Assembly: GCA_934395135.1 (NCBI GenBank) | Contig: CAKRRK010000003.1 | Location: 1 to 64,000 of the forward strand | DNA from: an uncultured Eubacteriales bacterium | GTDB taxonomy: Bacteria; Bacillota; Clostridia; Oscillospirales; Butyricicoccaceae | Reading direction: 5' to 3' | Length of the DNA stretch: 64,000 bases | Shown: positions 15,548 through 24,262 of the stretch, piece after piece | How the letters are laid out: every line of letters begins with the position of its first letter | Position numbering within the stretch: the stretch's first letter is position 1 | The notes under the pieces: generated by a model | Database searches by the model: none | What the model saw: the letters and a program-made list of their open reading frames with translations, nothing else | What the model was told of the DNA's origin: nothing | Position numbers and translations under genes: made by a program

Positions 15548-16663
15548 CTAATGATCAAAGGTGTTAGCCACCGCTTTCATCCAATCCGCCACATGAATGT
15601 GCTGGGGACAGGAGGCTTCACATTTTTTGCAGCCAAGGCAGTCCGATGCCCGGCCGTTTGACCGGGTCAGATTGGAATAATAAGCCTGTTGGGTAGAAAA
15701 GCTCTGGTTCAGCGCCTGCTGTTCCGCATTGTAAAGAGCAAAAAATTGGGGGATGGGAAGATGTGCAGGACATTCGTCCAAACAATACCGGCAGGCGGTG
15801 CAGGGAATGGCTACCGAACGAAGAAGCATAGCAGCCGCCTGGCGGATAACGGCATGTTCTTTTTCGGACAGCGGTTCAAACTGCTCCATATACGATAGGT
15901 TGTCCATTAATTGCTCCAGTGTGGACATTCCGCTGAGCACCATCATCACATTGTCCAGACTTGCGGCAAACCGGATGGCCCATGAGGCAATGGAACGATC
16001 CGGCCGGCAGCGGAAAAACAATTGTTCCGCCGCTTTCGGTACATTGGCAAGGGTGCCGCCTTTTACTGGTTCTATCACAATAACCGGCTTGCTGTGCCGC
16101 CGGGCAACCTCCCAGCATTTGCGGGATTGTATGCTTTCGTTGTCCCAGTCCAAATAGTTTATTTGCAGCTGTACAAACTCCATTTCGGGGTGCTCTGTGA
16201 GAATTTCATCCAGAAGCTGAGCACTGTCATGAAACGAAAAGCCAATGCGCCGGATAGCGCCTTCCGCCTTTTTCTGCCGGACAAAAGAAAAGCTGTCAAG
16301 TTTTTTTGCGGTTTCGTAAGAATGCGCCCCTAATTCATGGAGCAGGTAATAATCGAAATAGGAAACGCCGCATTTCTGGAGCTGTTCTGCAAAGATGCGT
16401 TCCTGATCCTCGCGGCATGTCAGGCGCATAGTGGGCAGCTTGGTGGCAAGTTGAAACGCTTCCCGGGGATGTCGCTTGACGAGAGCTTCCCGGACAACTG
16501 CTTCGCTCTGCATCGCATGGTAAGTATAGGCCGTATCAAAATAGGTAAAGCCACGCAGGAGGAACGTGTCCACCATTTGGAAAACATGTTTTATGTCCAC
16601 GCTGGCGGGATTGGTTTCATCCAGCAGGGGAAGCCGCATACAGCCAAATCCTAACTTTTTCAT
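15548..16663 (-). CDS. Aldo/keto reductase with ferredoxin domain
   Basis: 371 residues. ATG 16663 is used: GGAGG lies five bases before it, and the in-frame GTG at 16669 overlaps that site. MKKLGFGCMRLPLLDE and GFTYFDTAYTYHAMQSE (Asp, Tyr) with YFDYYLLHELGAHSYE (His) define the AKR barrel. CTACRYCLDECPAHLPI and CLGCKKCEASCPQHIHV define two 4Fe-4S clusters at the C-terminus. Paralogue of the next gene in the operon but clearly diverged, so the pair probably act on different carbonyl substrates or as partners. Confidence 0.88.
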   Translation of the reverse strand: MKKLGFGCMRLPLLDETNPASVDIKHVFQMVDTFLLRGFTYFDTAYTYHAMQSEAVVREALVKRHPREAFQLATKLPTMRLTCREDQERIFAEQLQKCGVSYFDYYLLHELGAHSYETAKKLDSFSFVRQKKAEGAIRRIGFSFHDSAQLLDEILTEHPEMEFVQLQINYLDWDNESIQSRKCWEVARRHSKPVIVIEPVKGGTLANVPKAAEQLFFRCRPDRSIASWAIRFAASLDNVMMVLSGMSTLEQLMDNLSYMEQFEPLSEKEHAVIRQAAAMLLRSVAIPCTACRYCLDECPAHLPIPQFFALYNAEQQALNQSFSTQQAYYSNLTRSNGRASDCLGCKKCEASCPQHIHVADWMKAVANTFDH

Positions 16664-16886
16664 AAACACCTCCGTATTTTGAATATGTCTTCCTTCGATT
16701 TTAGGTTCTATTCCTGTGAATCATTGCTTTAAAAATGGCAGGTTCTCAAATTGTGCAAAAAGGCATTGTATTTATAGGAAACAAAAAGGGGCGTGCGGAA
16801 TAGCCATTTGAACAGAGCTTGCTTCCTTGCGGTCTAACAGGATATATGCTATCATTCGTTTAGCAAATGGGAAAAGGGCGCCGCAT

Positions 16887-17036
16887 GTGAAATCTATGAA
16901 GGTCGAATTGTTGGGCATAGGTGTGATACTTTTAGGCATAGCGCTTAGTACAAACAATTTTTGGGCATATACGTTAGGTGCAGTAGGTTTTGGCGTGATT
17001 TCAATGGGAGCATTTTTAAAAGATAGGGATAAATAA
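16887..17036 (+). CDS. Small two-helix membrane protein
   Basis: 49 residues from GTG 16887 (AAAGGG 8 bases upstream), or 46 from ATG 16896. MKVELLGIGVILLGIALSTN and FWAYTLGAVGFGVISMGAFL are two hydrophobic Gly-rich helices; the tail is KDRDK. A good terminator follows at once, and TTGAAC/TATCAT-like promoter elements precede it (about 16807-16858), so it is probably a real one-gene unit. No function recognised. Confidence 0.6.
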   Translation: MKSMKVELLGIGVILLGIALSTNNFWAYTLGAVGFGVISMGAFLKDRDK

Positions 17037-17046
17037 TTGCTATTTG

Positions 17047-17079
17047 CAGGGCAGTCCATTGGAGTGGCTGCCCTGTTTT
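17047..17079 (+). terminator. Terminator after the small membrane protein
   Basis: CAGGGCAG / CTGCCCTG stem followed by TTTT, 10 bases past the stop. Confidence 0.75.
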
Positions 17080-17207
17080 CCTGCGCAAATGAATGTTTCT
17101 GCATCATCGTTGGAGCAGATGCTCCGGAAATACAAAAGGGAATTGGGGCAGAGAAGCAGAGAGAACCCGATACGGTCTGTTTTTCACCATGCTGCATCGG
17201 CCTTCCG

Positions 17208-19355
17208 TCAAAGGCAGGCCGCCGGCGGTTTCATAGTGAGAGAAATACGCTTTCGTTCCGAATCTGCGGAAAGAACCCATACGGTAACGATATCCCCCAC
17301 CCGAAGCACCTCGCTGGGATGGCGGATATAGTGGTCTGCGATTTGAGAAATATGAACCAGACCGTCCTGATGCACGCCCACATCCACAAACGCGCCAAAG
17401 TCAATGACGTTGCGCACCGTGCCCAGAAGCTCCATACCGGGCTTTAAATCCTTCAGCTCCATCACATCGCTGCGGAGCATGGGCTGCGGCAGCTCGTCTC
17501 TTGGATCGCGTCCGGGTTTTTGAAGCTCTGTCAGAATGTCCAGAAGGGTGGGAACGCCGATTCCCAATTGCTGGGCAATGGCCTGGAGGCCGATAGACTG
17601 CGCCCGGCTTTGCAGCTCCGGCATAGGTTCTGCAGCCTTCTCCGCAGAATAGCCGCACAGAGCCAACAGCTTTTTGGCCGCGGAATAGCTTTCCGGATGG
17701 ACGCCGGTATTGTCCAGTGGCTCGCGGCTTTCCGCGACCCGCAGAAAGCCGGCGCATTGTTGAAAGGCCTTTGGCCCCAGTTTTGTCACCTGTTTCAGCT
17801 GAGCGCGGGAGGTAAATATGCCATGTTCCGCTCGGTAGGCGGTAATATTATTTGCCAGAGCGGGGCCGATGCCAGAAATCCTGGAGAGCAGCGGTGCGGA
17901 CGCAGTATTTAGATCCACGCCAACCCGGTTGACACAGTCTTCCACCACGCCGTCCAGGGTTTCGGACAGCCTGTTTTGCGGCATATCATGCTGATATTGT
18001 CCTACACCAATGGCTTTGGGATCAATTTTTACAAGTTCTGCCAAGGGATCCTGCAAACGACGGGCTATGGAAATTGCGGAACGGAGGGAGACGTCATAGT
18101 TTGGAAACTCCTGGGCTGCAAGGCTGGAGGCGGAATAGACCGAAGCGCCCGCCTCGCTTACAACCATATATGACAGGGAACCATTCAGTTCCCGCAGCAG
18201 ATCCGCGACGAACACTTCCGTTTCATGGGAAGCCGTACCGTTGCCAATGGCAATCACTTCCACGCCGTAGGCAGAAAGGAACTGTTTGACACGCTGTTTG
18301 GCTTCCTGGATTTTGTTGTGGGGCGGCGCAGGATAGATGACGCCGGTATCCAGTAATTTTCCGGTGCCGTCCACCACTGCCATTTTGCAGCCGGTGCGAT
18401 AACCTGGATCAAATCCCAGCACAACTTTGTTTTTTACCGGCGGCTGCATCAGAAGATGCCGGGTATTGTCCGCAAACACTTGGATAGCGGCGGTGTTGGC
18501 TCGTTCGGTCAGCTCGCTGCGGATTTCTCGCTCCAGTGCCGGAAACAGCAGCCTTGTGTATGCGTCTGCGATGGCGTCCGCCACAAGCGCTGCGCTTTTG
18601 GACTGGTTTTTAATGTGCAGGGAAGTCAGGATATGGAGCGCATAAGCTTTGTCAAAGGCAATGGATACCTTTAAAAAGCCTTCCCGCTCTCCCCGGTTTA
18701 ACGCAAGGATGCGGTGCCCCGCAATTCGAGCCAATGGTTCGGAGAAATTACCGTACATTTCATATACATCCAGGGCCTTGGCGGCAGCGCAGGAGGTGAT
18801 GCGGCCGTTTTGCATGCATACATGCCGCAGCCGCTTTCTTACGACAGGATCGTCCGAGATTCGTTCCGCCAAAATATCCCGGGCGCCGGACAGCGCATCG
18901 GAAACGCTGGGTACGGTGTCAGAACAATAAACGGCCGCCGCTTTTTCCGGAGTAAGGTCTGCCTGCTGGGCATACAAAAGCTCTGCCAGCGGCAACAGGC
19001 CTTTTTCCCTGGCAGCAGCGGCTCGGGTGCGCCGTTTGGGGCGGAAAGGCCGGTAAATGTCCTCGACCTCCGTCAGCGTGTTGGCGCGGTCCAAAGCCAG
19101 CGAAATGTCCTTTGTCAGATTGCCTTGCTCCCGGATACTGTCCCGCACCTTTTCAGCCTGTGCCGAAAGGCTGCGCAGATAGAACAGACGGTCAGAAAAG
19201 CGGCGGAGCACCTGATCGTCTATGGAACCGGTAAGTTCCTTCCGGTACCGGGCGATAAATGGAATGGTGTTTCCATCGTCAATGAGCTTCACCGTATTTT
19301 CTGTTTGCCGGGCGTTCAGATGAAATTCTTCTGTAAGCGTGTGCAGAATATCCAT
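17208..19355 (-). CDS. tex: Tex-like RNA-binding protein with S1 domain
   Basis: 715 residues from ATG 19355, preceded by GGAGG; the longer frame to 19424 starts inside the thiT promoter region. Tex landmarks: MDILHTLTEEFHLNARQTENT (N-terminal HTH), NTIPFIARYRKELTGSIDD, then VVLGFDPGYRTGCKMAVVD (the YqgF-like RNase fold). HhH repeats follow (LLSRISGIGPALANNITAYR, LKQVTKLGPKAFQQCAGFLR), and the C-terminal S1 domain is VRNVIDFGAFVDVGVHQDGLVHIS. Tex binds nucleic acid and influences transcription and ribosome-linked processes. Single gene, divergent from thiT. Confidence 0.96.
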   Translation of the reverse strand: MDILHTLTEEFHLNARQTENTVKLIDDGNTIPFIARYRKELTGSIDDQVLRRFSDRLFYLRSLSAQAEKVRDSIREQGNLTKDISLALDRANTLTEVEDIYRPFRPKRRTRAAAAREKGLLPLAELLYAQQADLTPEKAAAVYCSDTVPSVSDALSGARDILAERISDDPVVRKRLRHVCMQNGRITSCAAAKALDVYEMYGNFSEPLARIAGHRILALNRGEREGFLKVSIAFDKAYALHILTSLHIKNQSKSAALVADAIADAYTRLLFPALEREIRSELTERANTAAIQVFADNTRHLLMQPPVKNKVVLGFDPGYRTGCKMAVVDGTGKLLDTGVIYPAPPHNKIQEAKQRVKQFLSAYGVEVIAIGNGTASHETEVFVADLLRELNGSLSYMVVSEAGASVYSASSLAAQEFPNYDVSLRSAISIARRLQDPLAELVKIDPKAIGVGQYQHDMPQNRLSETLDGVVEDCVNRVGVDLNTASAPLLSRISGIGPALANNITAYRAEHGIFTSRAQLKQVTKLGPKAFQQCAGFLRVAESREPLDNTGVHPESYSAAKKLLALCGYSAEKAAEPMPELQSRAQSIGLQAIAQQLGIGVPTLLDILTELQKPGRDPRDELPQPMLRSDVMELKDLKPGMELLGTVRNVIDFGAFVDVGVHQDGLVHISQIADHYIRHPSEVLRVGDIVTVWVLSADSERKRISLTMKPPAACL

Positions 19356-19423
19356 AGGCAGACCTCCGATTGCTGGTATTCCAATTGTATCATAAATGCC
19401 TTGGGGAAACAACGCCGGGAACA

Positions 19424-19452
19424 TTGACAGACTGGTGCGCCGCTGTTATGAT
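19424..19452 (+). promoter_or_regulatory. Promoter of thiT
   Basis: TTGACA (19424-19429), 17 bases, TATGAT (19447-19452). The 5' leader is only about 30 bases, so no riboswitch fits here. Confidence 0.85.
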
Positions 19453-19490
19453 GACAGTAGAAAAGCGATCCAAAGGCGGGGACTGATACA

Positions 19491-20075
19491 ATGATGCAGA
19501 AGAAAATCAAATATTTAACGCTCAGCGCGGTTATGGTAGCGGCCGCTGTGGTGTTATCGTTTCTTTCCAAAGTGATTCCGGCGCCATGGCTTCAGGGCGG
19601 CAACATTACCTTGGCCAGCGCGGTACCGATCCTTGCCGTGTCTCTGATATGCGGCACCCGGTGGGGGCTTCTGTCTTCGGTCGTGTATGGGATTTTTCAG
19701 ATGATGATAGGGTTTTATCCTCCGCCGACACAAAACGCCGGTTCTTTCTTTCTGGTGGTATTTTTGGACTATCTTTTGGCCTATGGCGTATACGGTACCG
19801 CTAATGTTTTTTATAAAAGACTGCAAAAGAGCCGGACGGCTGTCGTAGTTTCCGGCTCCATTGCGTTATTGCTGCGGTATGCCTGCCATATCCTTTCCGG
19901 CATTTTGATATGGGGCGGTTATGCCGCGCCGGGGCAAAGCGTTCTGGCGTATTCCATCGGTTATAACGGCAGTTATATGATACCGGAAACCATTTTAACT
20001 GCCGTGGTGCTGGCTGTGCTCACACCGTTGCTGCTGCGTCTGCGGCGGCGGTTTCAGGGAAAGGCGCCAGGATAG
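19491..20075 (+). CDS. thiT: ECF transporter S component, thiamine (ThiT-like)
   Basis: 194 residues with six hydrophobic segments. GGNITLASAVPILAVSLICGTRWG and YPPPTQNAGSF, read as GGNITLASAVPIL and FYPPPTQNAGSFF, together with YNGSYMIPETILTAVV near the C-terminus, match the ThiT-type S components annotated in Firmicutes. It binds thiamine at the membrane and works with a shared EcfA/A'/T module. The thi biosynthesis operon is 20 kb away. Unlike that operon this gene has no room for a TPP riboswitch. Start ATG 19491 or the adjacent ATG 19494. Confidence 0.82.
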   Translation: MMQKKIKYLTLSAVMVAAAVVLSFLSKVIPAPWLQGGNITLASAVPILAVSLICGTRWGLLSSVVYGIFQMMIGFYPPPTQNAGSFFLVVFLDYLLAYGVYGTANVFYKRLQKSRTAVVVSGSIALLLRYACHILSGILIWGGYAAPGQSVLAYSIGYNGSYMIPETILTAVVLAVLTPLLLRLRRRFQGKAPG

Positions 20076-20128
20076 GAAATAAGAAGAGGCGAAACAGAAT
20101 CATTAAGGATGAGAGCGGAGGAAAGCGT

Positions 20129-20905
20129 ATGAAGTCTGTGGAGAAACGCATTCGGCAAACAATGTATGCCTGCGGCCAATTGATGCTGGACGCCCATGGG
20201 GCGGACAAGGAAATTGCGGAAAAAAGCGGGGAAGCCAACTTTGTAACGAAATATGACCGGGAGATTCAGCGCATTTTGCGGCAGCAGCTGGGGGAGATTA
20301 TGCCGGAAGCTCATTTTGTGGGAGAAGAAGAGGAAACGCATGAAAGCGTTGCTTCCGGTTATGCGTTTGTAGTCGATCCAATTGACGGAACCACAAATTT
20401 TATTATGGATTATCGCTGCAGCGTAATCTCCGTTGGGTTGCTAAAAGACGGGAAGCCCTATATGGGTATGATATACAATCCTTATATGGATGAACTGTTC
20501 TATGCCAAAAAGGGAGCGGGAGCGTATGTAAATGACCGGCGGATTTTTGCAACGAACCGCCATCTTTCCGACACCATTGTATTGTTTGGCTCCTCGCCGT
20601 ATATCCGGGAATATTCAGACGCGTCGTTTGATTATTTGCGGAGGTTGTTCTACAAGGCGCTGGACGTCCGGAGAAGCGGCGCTGCGGCCTGGGATTTGTG
20701 CAGCATTGCAGCCGGAAGAGCCGGCGTATTTTTTGAAATGAATCTGCAGCCTTGGGATATTGCCGCCGGCGCTGTGCTGATCGAAGAGGCTGGCGGTATC
20801 ATTACCACTTTGGAAAAGAACCCGCCTTCGTTTGATGGGCCATGCTCCGTTCTTGCGGCTGGAAAAACGGTTTTTGAAGAATTGCCGGATTTTTATGAAT
20901 GGTAA
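20129..20905 (+). CDS. Inositol monophosphatase family protein
   Basis: 258 residues with GGAGG before ATG 20129. Family motifs are clear: FVGEEEETHE (metal-binding Glu), FVVDPIDGTTNFI (the DPIDGTTNF motif with two metal-binding Asp residues), and QPWDIAAGAVLIEEAGG (WD-x-AAG motif with the third Asp). Mg-dependent phosphatase on inositol phosphates, PAP or fructose bisphosphate; the sequence does not decide which. It lies 53 bases after thiT and could be cotranscribed with it. Confidence 0.93.
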   Translation: MKSVEKRIRQTMYACGQLMLDAHGADKEIAEKSGEANFVTKYDREIQRILRQQLGEIMPEAHFVGEEEETHESVASGYAFVVDPIDGTTNFIMDYRCSVISVGLLKDGKPYMGMIYNPYMDELFYAKKGAGAYVNDRRIFATNRHLSDTIVLFGSSPYIREYSDASFDYLRRLFYKALDVRRSGAAAWDLCSIAAGRAGVFFEMNLQPWDIAAGAVLIEEAGGIITTLEKNPPSFDGPCSVLAAGKTVFEELPDFYEW

Positions 20906-20914
20906 CGAAAACAG

Positions 20915-20961
20915 ACAACCAACGCCTGCTGGGATGCTCCCAGCAGGCGTTGGTTGTTTTT
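20915..20961 (+). terminator. Terminator after the phosphatase gene
   Basis: A perfect 20-bp stem, ACAACCAACGCCTGCTGGGA with its complement, loop TGC, and a T-tract. Confidence 0.95.
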
Positions 20962-21019
20962 GGGAAACGGAATTTGGACCACACGGAAAAGAGATGCGAA
21001 AAATAATAGAAAAAAATAG

Positions 21020-21069
21020 TTGACAATTGGGAGAAACTACTGTATTATCTGTATTAGATAATTAATACA
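21020..21069 (+). promoter_or_regulatory. Promoter and operator of the GntR-ABC operon
   Basis: TTGACA (21020-21025), 17 bases, TATTAT (21043-21048). ATTATCT-gtatt-AGATAAT overlaps the -10 and start site, flanked by GTATTA...TAATAC, a strong candidate for autorepression by the downstream YtrA-type GntR. Confidence 0.8.
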
Positions 21070-21096
21070 CCAACACACAAATACAGAAAGGATGAC

Positions 21097-21465
21097 ATGA
21101 TGCCTTGGGAATTTTCAAATGACAAGCCGATCTTCCAGCAGCTGATTGAAATGATCAGCGCGGATATTGCCACCGGCAAATATGCCCCTGGCGAACGGCT
21201 GGATTCGGTACGGGATTTGGCGGTCAGCGCAGGGGTGAACCCTAATACCATGCAGCGAGCCTTGTCACAGTTGGAACAAACCGGATTGCTTTACACAAAA
21301 CGGGGCGCGGGGAGGTTCGTCAGCGAAAATGCTGGACAGGCGAAAAGAGCGCTGGATAGTCTTGTTCGACGGAAAACAGGAGAATATGTAGACGCGGTGA
21401 CCGCGCTGGGGCTGACAAAACAGCAAGTCCGGCAGGCGCTAGAAAGAGAATTAGAGGAGAGATGA
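21097..21465 (+). CDS. GntR family regulator (YtrA subfamily)
   Basis: 122 residues: an N-terminal GntR winged helix (KPIFQQLIEMISADIATGKYAPGERLDSVRDLAV, with PGERLDSVRDLA the signature; NPNTMQRALSQLEQTGLLY the recognition helix) and a short helical tail (LGLTKQQVRQALERELEER). The small C-terminal domain is typical of YtrA regulators, which repress ABC exporter operons until cell-wall antibiotics are met. It overlaps a palindromic promoter and is followed within 2 bases by the ABC ATPase. ATG 21097 or the next codon may start it. Confidence 0.92.
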   Translation: MMPWEFSNDKPIFQQLIEMISADIATGKYAPGERLDSVRDLAVSAGVNPNTMQRALSQLEQTGLLYTKRGAGRFVSENAGQAKRALDSLVRRKTGEYVDAVTALGLTKQQVRQALERELEER

Positions 21466-21466
21466 T

Positions 21467-22165
21467 ATGGATGCAGTTTTACAATGCGTAGGCCTGCGGA
21501 AACGGTACAAACAAACGGATGCACTGTGCGGCATTGACCTTTCCATCGGCCGCGGAAAAATTGTGGGATTGCTGGGGCCAAACGGCAGCGGCAAAACCAC
21601 TTTGATCAAATTGGCAAATGGGCTTTTGACGCCAACGGAAGGACAGATTTGCATTGACGGCCATATGCCGGGGGTAGAAAGCAAGAAAGTGGTTTCCTAT
21701 CTGCCCGATCACAATTTTTTGAGCAAGTGGATGACAATTGCCCAGATGATGGATTACTTCGCAGACTTTTATGAAGACTTTTCCCGGGAACGGGCCAATT
21801 CTATGCTTTTAAGCCTGAACTTAAACCCCAATGTCAGAATCAAAACCCTGTCAAAGGGAAATCAGGAAAAAGTGGCGCTGATTTTGGTGATGAGCCGGAA
21901 AGCAAAGCTGTATTTGCTGGACGAACCCATTGCCGGCGTGGATCCGGCTACCCGGGACTACATTCTGCGCACCATCTTGAGCAATTATGCGGAAGACGCA
22001 ACCATTGTAATTTCCACACACCTGATTGCAGATGTGGAACAGATTCTGAGTGATGTTATTTTCATCGATCAGGGAAAGATTGTGCTGACGTCTTCGGTCG
22101 ATGAAATCCGGGAAGAATATGGCAAAAGTGTGGATGCGGTATTCCGGGAGGTGTTCCGATGCTAA
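21467..22165 (+). CDS. ABC transporter ATP-binding protein
   Basis: 232 residues. Walker A GLLGPNGSGKTTLI, a signature degenerate to LSKGNQEKVALILVMSRKA, Walker B LYLLDEPIAGVDPATRD, and switch His in VISTHLIADVEQIL. SKGNQEK in place of LSGG is common in YtrB/BcrA-like ATPases of this GntR-linked group. It powers the membrane subunit that follows with a 7-base overlap. Probably exports or senses a peptide or cell-wall drug, judged from the YtrA-type regulator. Confidence 0.92.
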   Translation: MDAVLQCVGLRKRYKQTDALCGIDLSIGRGKIVGLLGPNGSGKTTLIKLANGLLTPTEGQICIDGHMPGVESKKVVSYLPDHNFLSKWMTIAQMMDYFADFYEDFSRERANSMLLSLNLNPNVRIKTLSKGNQEKVALILVMSRKAKLYLLDEPIAGVDPATRDYILRTILSNYAEDATIVISTHLIADVEQILSDVIFIDQGKIVLTSSVDEIREEYGKSVDAVFREVFRC

Positions 22166-22971
22166 AGAAACTGTATAAACATGAATTTCATGCCTTGTAC
22201 CGCTGGCTGCTGCCGGTTTACGGCGTACTGATGGCGCTGGCAGTGTTCTGCAAAATTGGCCTTACGCTTTATGATGCGATGCAGGACGGCGGTTATGCCG
22301 GCAGTGTATTTATGACGACCACAGTGGTTTTGTACATTCTGGGAATTGTAGGCCTGTGTATCATTAGTCTGGCGTTGATTGTCGCACGGTTTTATCGCCA
22401 TCTGTTGACCAGCGAAGGATATCTGACGTTTACGCTGCCGGTTACAGTGCGGGATCACATTTTCTGCAAGCTTTTCTGCGGTGCTGCGGCAGCGTTGACT
22501 TCCATTGCGGCGCTGGCGGTTTCCCTGCTCGTTGTCGGCGCGGGAACTTCTTCGCTGCATACGGTGCTATACGGATTTTCCCACATGTTTGAAGGCGTGG
22601 AGTTATCCGTCAAAGGACATATCGCAGGATTTACTGTCGAAGGAATTCTTTTGGTGATTTTAACAATATTTGGTTCACTGCTGACATTTTACGCTGCGAT
22701 GGCGCTGGGACAGCTGTTCCAAAAAAGCCGAGTCGGCGGTGCGGTTTTGTGGTATGTCATTATTCAGATTATTCTTCAAATCATAGCTGCAATGATCAGC
22801 ATTTCTCTGATTGCCACAGGAAATGGCTGGTTTAGCTGGATGGAAAGAATGCAGCCGACGACGGCAATGCATGCATTTATGGTAGTGCTGATTGTGGTAC
22901 AGGCAGTATATTGCGCAGTATTTTACGGAATTACCCATTATATGCTGTCAAAACGGTTGAATCTGGAATAA
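22159..22971 (+). CDS. ABC transporter membrane subunit
   Basis: 270 residues with six or seven membrane segments, e.g. LPVYGVLMALAVFCKIGLTL, VVLYILGIVGLCIISLALIVA, LTSIAALAVSLLVVGAG, GILLVILTIFGSLLTFYAAM, VLWYVIIQIILQIIAAMISI and VVLIVVQAVYCAVFYGITHY. Its start overlaps the ATPase stop, so translation is coupled. No family beyond ABC-2-like permease can be named. The lack of a substrate-binding protein and the GntR/YtrA regulator argue for export. Confidence 0.85.
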   Translation: MLKKLYKHEFHALYRWLLPVYGVLMALAVFCKIGLTLYDAMQDGGYAGSVFMTTTVVLYILGIVGLCIISLALIVARFYRHLLTSEGYLTFTLPVTVRDHIFCKLFCGAAAALTSIAALAVSLLVVGAGTSSLHTVLYGFSHMFEGVELSVKGHIAGFTVEGILLVILTIFGSLLTFYAAMALGQLFQKSRVGGAVLWYVIIQIILQIIAAMISISLIATGNGWFSWMERMQPTTAMHAFMVVLIVVQAVYCAVFYGITHYMLSKRLNLE

Positions 22972-23012
22972 GGCAGGTATGCTTTGAGAATAGATAGAAG
23001 AGGAAGAATCTT

Positions 23013-23528
23013 ATGAAAAATTGGATGGTAATCCTGCCAATGCTGCTGTTTGCTGCGGCCTGTTTTACCGGGTGCCAGACAGACAGCGCCGCTGTGCGGG
23101 ATAAAATTTCAGAAGCCCTTGTATTGGATGTCAGCCAGGGCACGGAACTTGCCGTGGAGGATACCCACAGCGGATTTCATGGCGACGGTATTCTGGTTGT
23201 GTCGCTTCGCTTTCCGGATGACGCTGTACAGGACAGCATTGCGGCCAATAATGCCTGGAATCCATTGCCGCTTCGTGACGATTTAGCGGCGCTGGTGTAT
23301 GGGATAACCGAGGAAAACAGTACGACAGGTCCTTTTTTGACGGATAATTCCGGAGAGGCAATCCTGCCGGAAGTTGAAAGCGGCTACTATTATTTCCTTG
23401 ACCGGCATGCGGAAGCGCGCGAGGATCAGACCGGGGAAGCGTTGTTAAACCGCGGTTCCTTCAATTTTACCATTGCGCTTTATGACGCAGAAGAAGACAC
23501 TTTATATTATGCGGAAATGGACACATAA
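23013..23528 (+). CDS. Putative lipoprotein of unknown function
   Basis: 171 residues. MKNWMVILPMLLFAAACFTGC is a lipoprotein signal with lipobox FTGC, so the mature protein would be anchored by Cys21. The mature part is acidic (LDVSQGTELAVEDTHSGFHGDG, VSLRFPDDAVQDSIAANNAW, YYFLDRHAEAREDQTGEALLN) and ends in a beta-rich NFTIALYDAEEDTLYYAEMDT, read here as segments. It lies 41 bases after the ABC permease and shares its terminator, so it may be the last gene of the GntR-ABC operon. No family recognised. Confidence 0.75.
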   Translation: MKNWMVILPMLLFAAACFTGCQTDSAAVRDKISEALVLDVSQGTELAVEDTHSGFHGDGILVVSLRFPDDAVQDSIAANNAWNPLPLRDDLAALVYGITEENSTTGPFLTDNSGEAILPEVESGYYYFLDRHAEAREDQTGEALLNRGSFNFTIALYDAEEDTLYYAEMDT

Positions 23529-23541
23529 AAAGAGAATAAAG

Positions 23542-23590
23542 CCCAAAACTGCGCGGCATCCGGGATTTCCGGATGCCGCGCAGTTTTGGG
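23542..23590 (+). terminator. Long hairpin after the lipoprotein gene
   Basis: CCCAAAACTGCGCGGCATCC and its exact complement form a stem of over 20 bp with a short GATTT loop. No strong T-tract on the plus side. Confidence 0.75.
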
Positions 23591-23616
23591 AGTGAGTCAG
23601 AAATTTTTGAATTGGA

Positions 23617-23651
23617 TAAAAAAGCTGCATCCCCATCGGGAATGCAGCTTT
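23617..23651 (-). terminator. Terminator of the XRE/DUF6514 unit
   Basis: AAAGCTGCAT / ATGCAGCTTT stem; on the minus strand it is followed by TTTTTTATCC. Stem sequence is very like that of the terminator at 11303. Confidence 0.85.
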
Positions 23652-23668
23652 GCAAAAGCGATATCGTA

Positions 23669-23911
23669 TCATGGAAGGGCGTCTTCCAATACGTCCTCTA
23701 AATGAGTGGGGGAGAGCTGAAGAGCATTGAAGGATTCTACAAGCGAACGAATATGCTGCAGTTCCGTAGTGATATCATAAATTTGCCGGCATACAGTCCA
23801 GCCGAACCCTGTATTTTGCCGCACTTGTATGCCATAAGAAAGATAGGGACCTATTTCAGACAAATGCATGGTCTTCTGTGTCATTTGGTAATGCCAAAGA
23901 GTGTTTATCAT
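23669..23911 (-). CDS. Small DUF6514-like protein
   Basis: 80 residues from ATG 23911 (GGATGGAAGAAAG just before it). It overlaps the end of the upstream XRE gene by 56 bases in another frame. The C-terminal half (YGIQVRQNTGFGWTVCRQIY, ITTELQHIRSLVESFNALQL, SPTHLEDVLEDAL) looks like the DUF6514 fold: YGI strand pair, a helix with DI-T, and a final hL-DV-ED helix. This family often follows or is fused to small XRE regulators in clostridia, so the overlap could also reflect a frameshifted fusion. Function unknown. Confidence 0.6.
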   Translation of the reverse strand: MINTLWHYQMTQKTMHLSEIGPYLSYGIQVRQNTGFGWTVCRQIYDITTELQHIRSLVESFNALQLSPTHLEDVLEDALP

Positions 23912-24125
23912 TCTTTCTTCCATCCTTACAGGTGACATCCGATACCGCTTCCAGATAATGGATAATCTCATACGCCTTGTTGACGGTAGGATTTGCTTTT
24001 CCGTGTTCAATCCTCCGCAAATAAGATTGGCTGATAGACAGTGCGTTGGCAACCGCTTCCTGCGTTAGTCCGCTTCGTTTTCGCAGGCTTCTAATGTAAT
24101 AACCAATTCTTGCGCCTTCTGTCAT
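23856..24125 (-). CDS. XRE family transcriptional regulator
   Basis: 89 residues from ATG 24125, with GGAGGGG before it. ARIGYYIRSLRKRSGLTQEAVANALSISQSYLRRIEHGKANPTVNKAYEI is a complete Cro/C1 helix-turn-helix; its recognition helix is SISQSYLRRIEHG. The last 25 residues are polar and overlap the next frame. The upstream region holds a widely spaced 14-bp inverted repeat (24146-24159 / 24235-24248) that may be its operator pair. Confidence 0.85.
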   Translation of the reverse strand: MTEGARIGYYIRSLRKRSGLTQEAVANALSISQSYLRRIEHGKANPTVNKAYEIIHYLEAVSDVTCKDGRKNDKHSLALPNDTEDHAFV

Positions 24126-24145
24126 ATTACCCCTCCTTTGAAAAG

Positions 24146-24248
24146 TATAAGGGATAATTCGAAGATTCTCCAGCCTGTATATTGTCGGTTTCGTTGTGTT
24201 GGGAATGATTGTGGCCTGTAAAAGAAGAAGATACAATTATCCCTTATA
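24146..24248. repeat. Widely spaced inverted repeat between two XRE genes
   Basis: TATAAGGGATAATT (24146-24159) and AATTATCCCTTATA (24235-24248) are perfect inverted copies 75 bases apart. They flank the control region of the 23856-24125 regulator, so two dimer sites bridged by looping is a reasonable reading. Confidence 0.7.
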
Positions 24249-24262
24249 AACCATATAAAGAC

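Noticed and set aside
19430..19490. TPP riboswitch before thiT
   Set aside because: Only about 30 bases lie between the predicted start site and the coding region, and no CTGAGA or ACCTGA elements are present.
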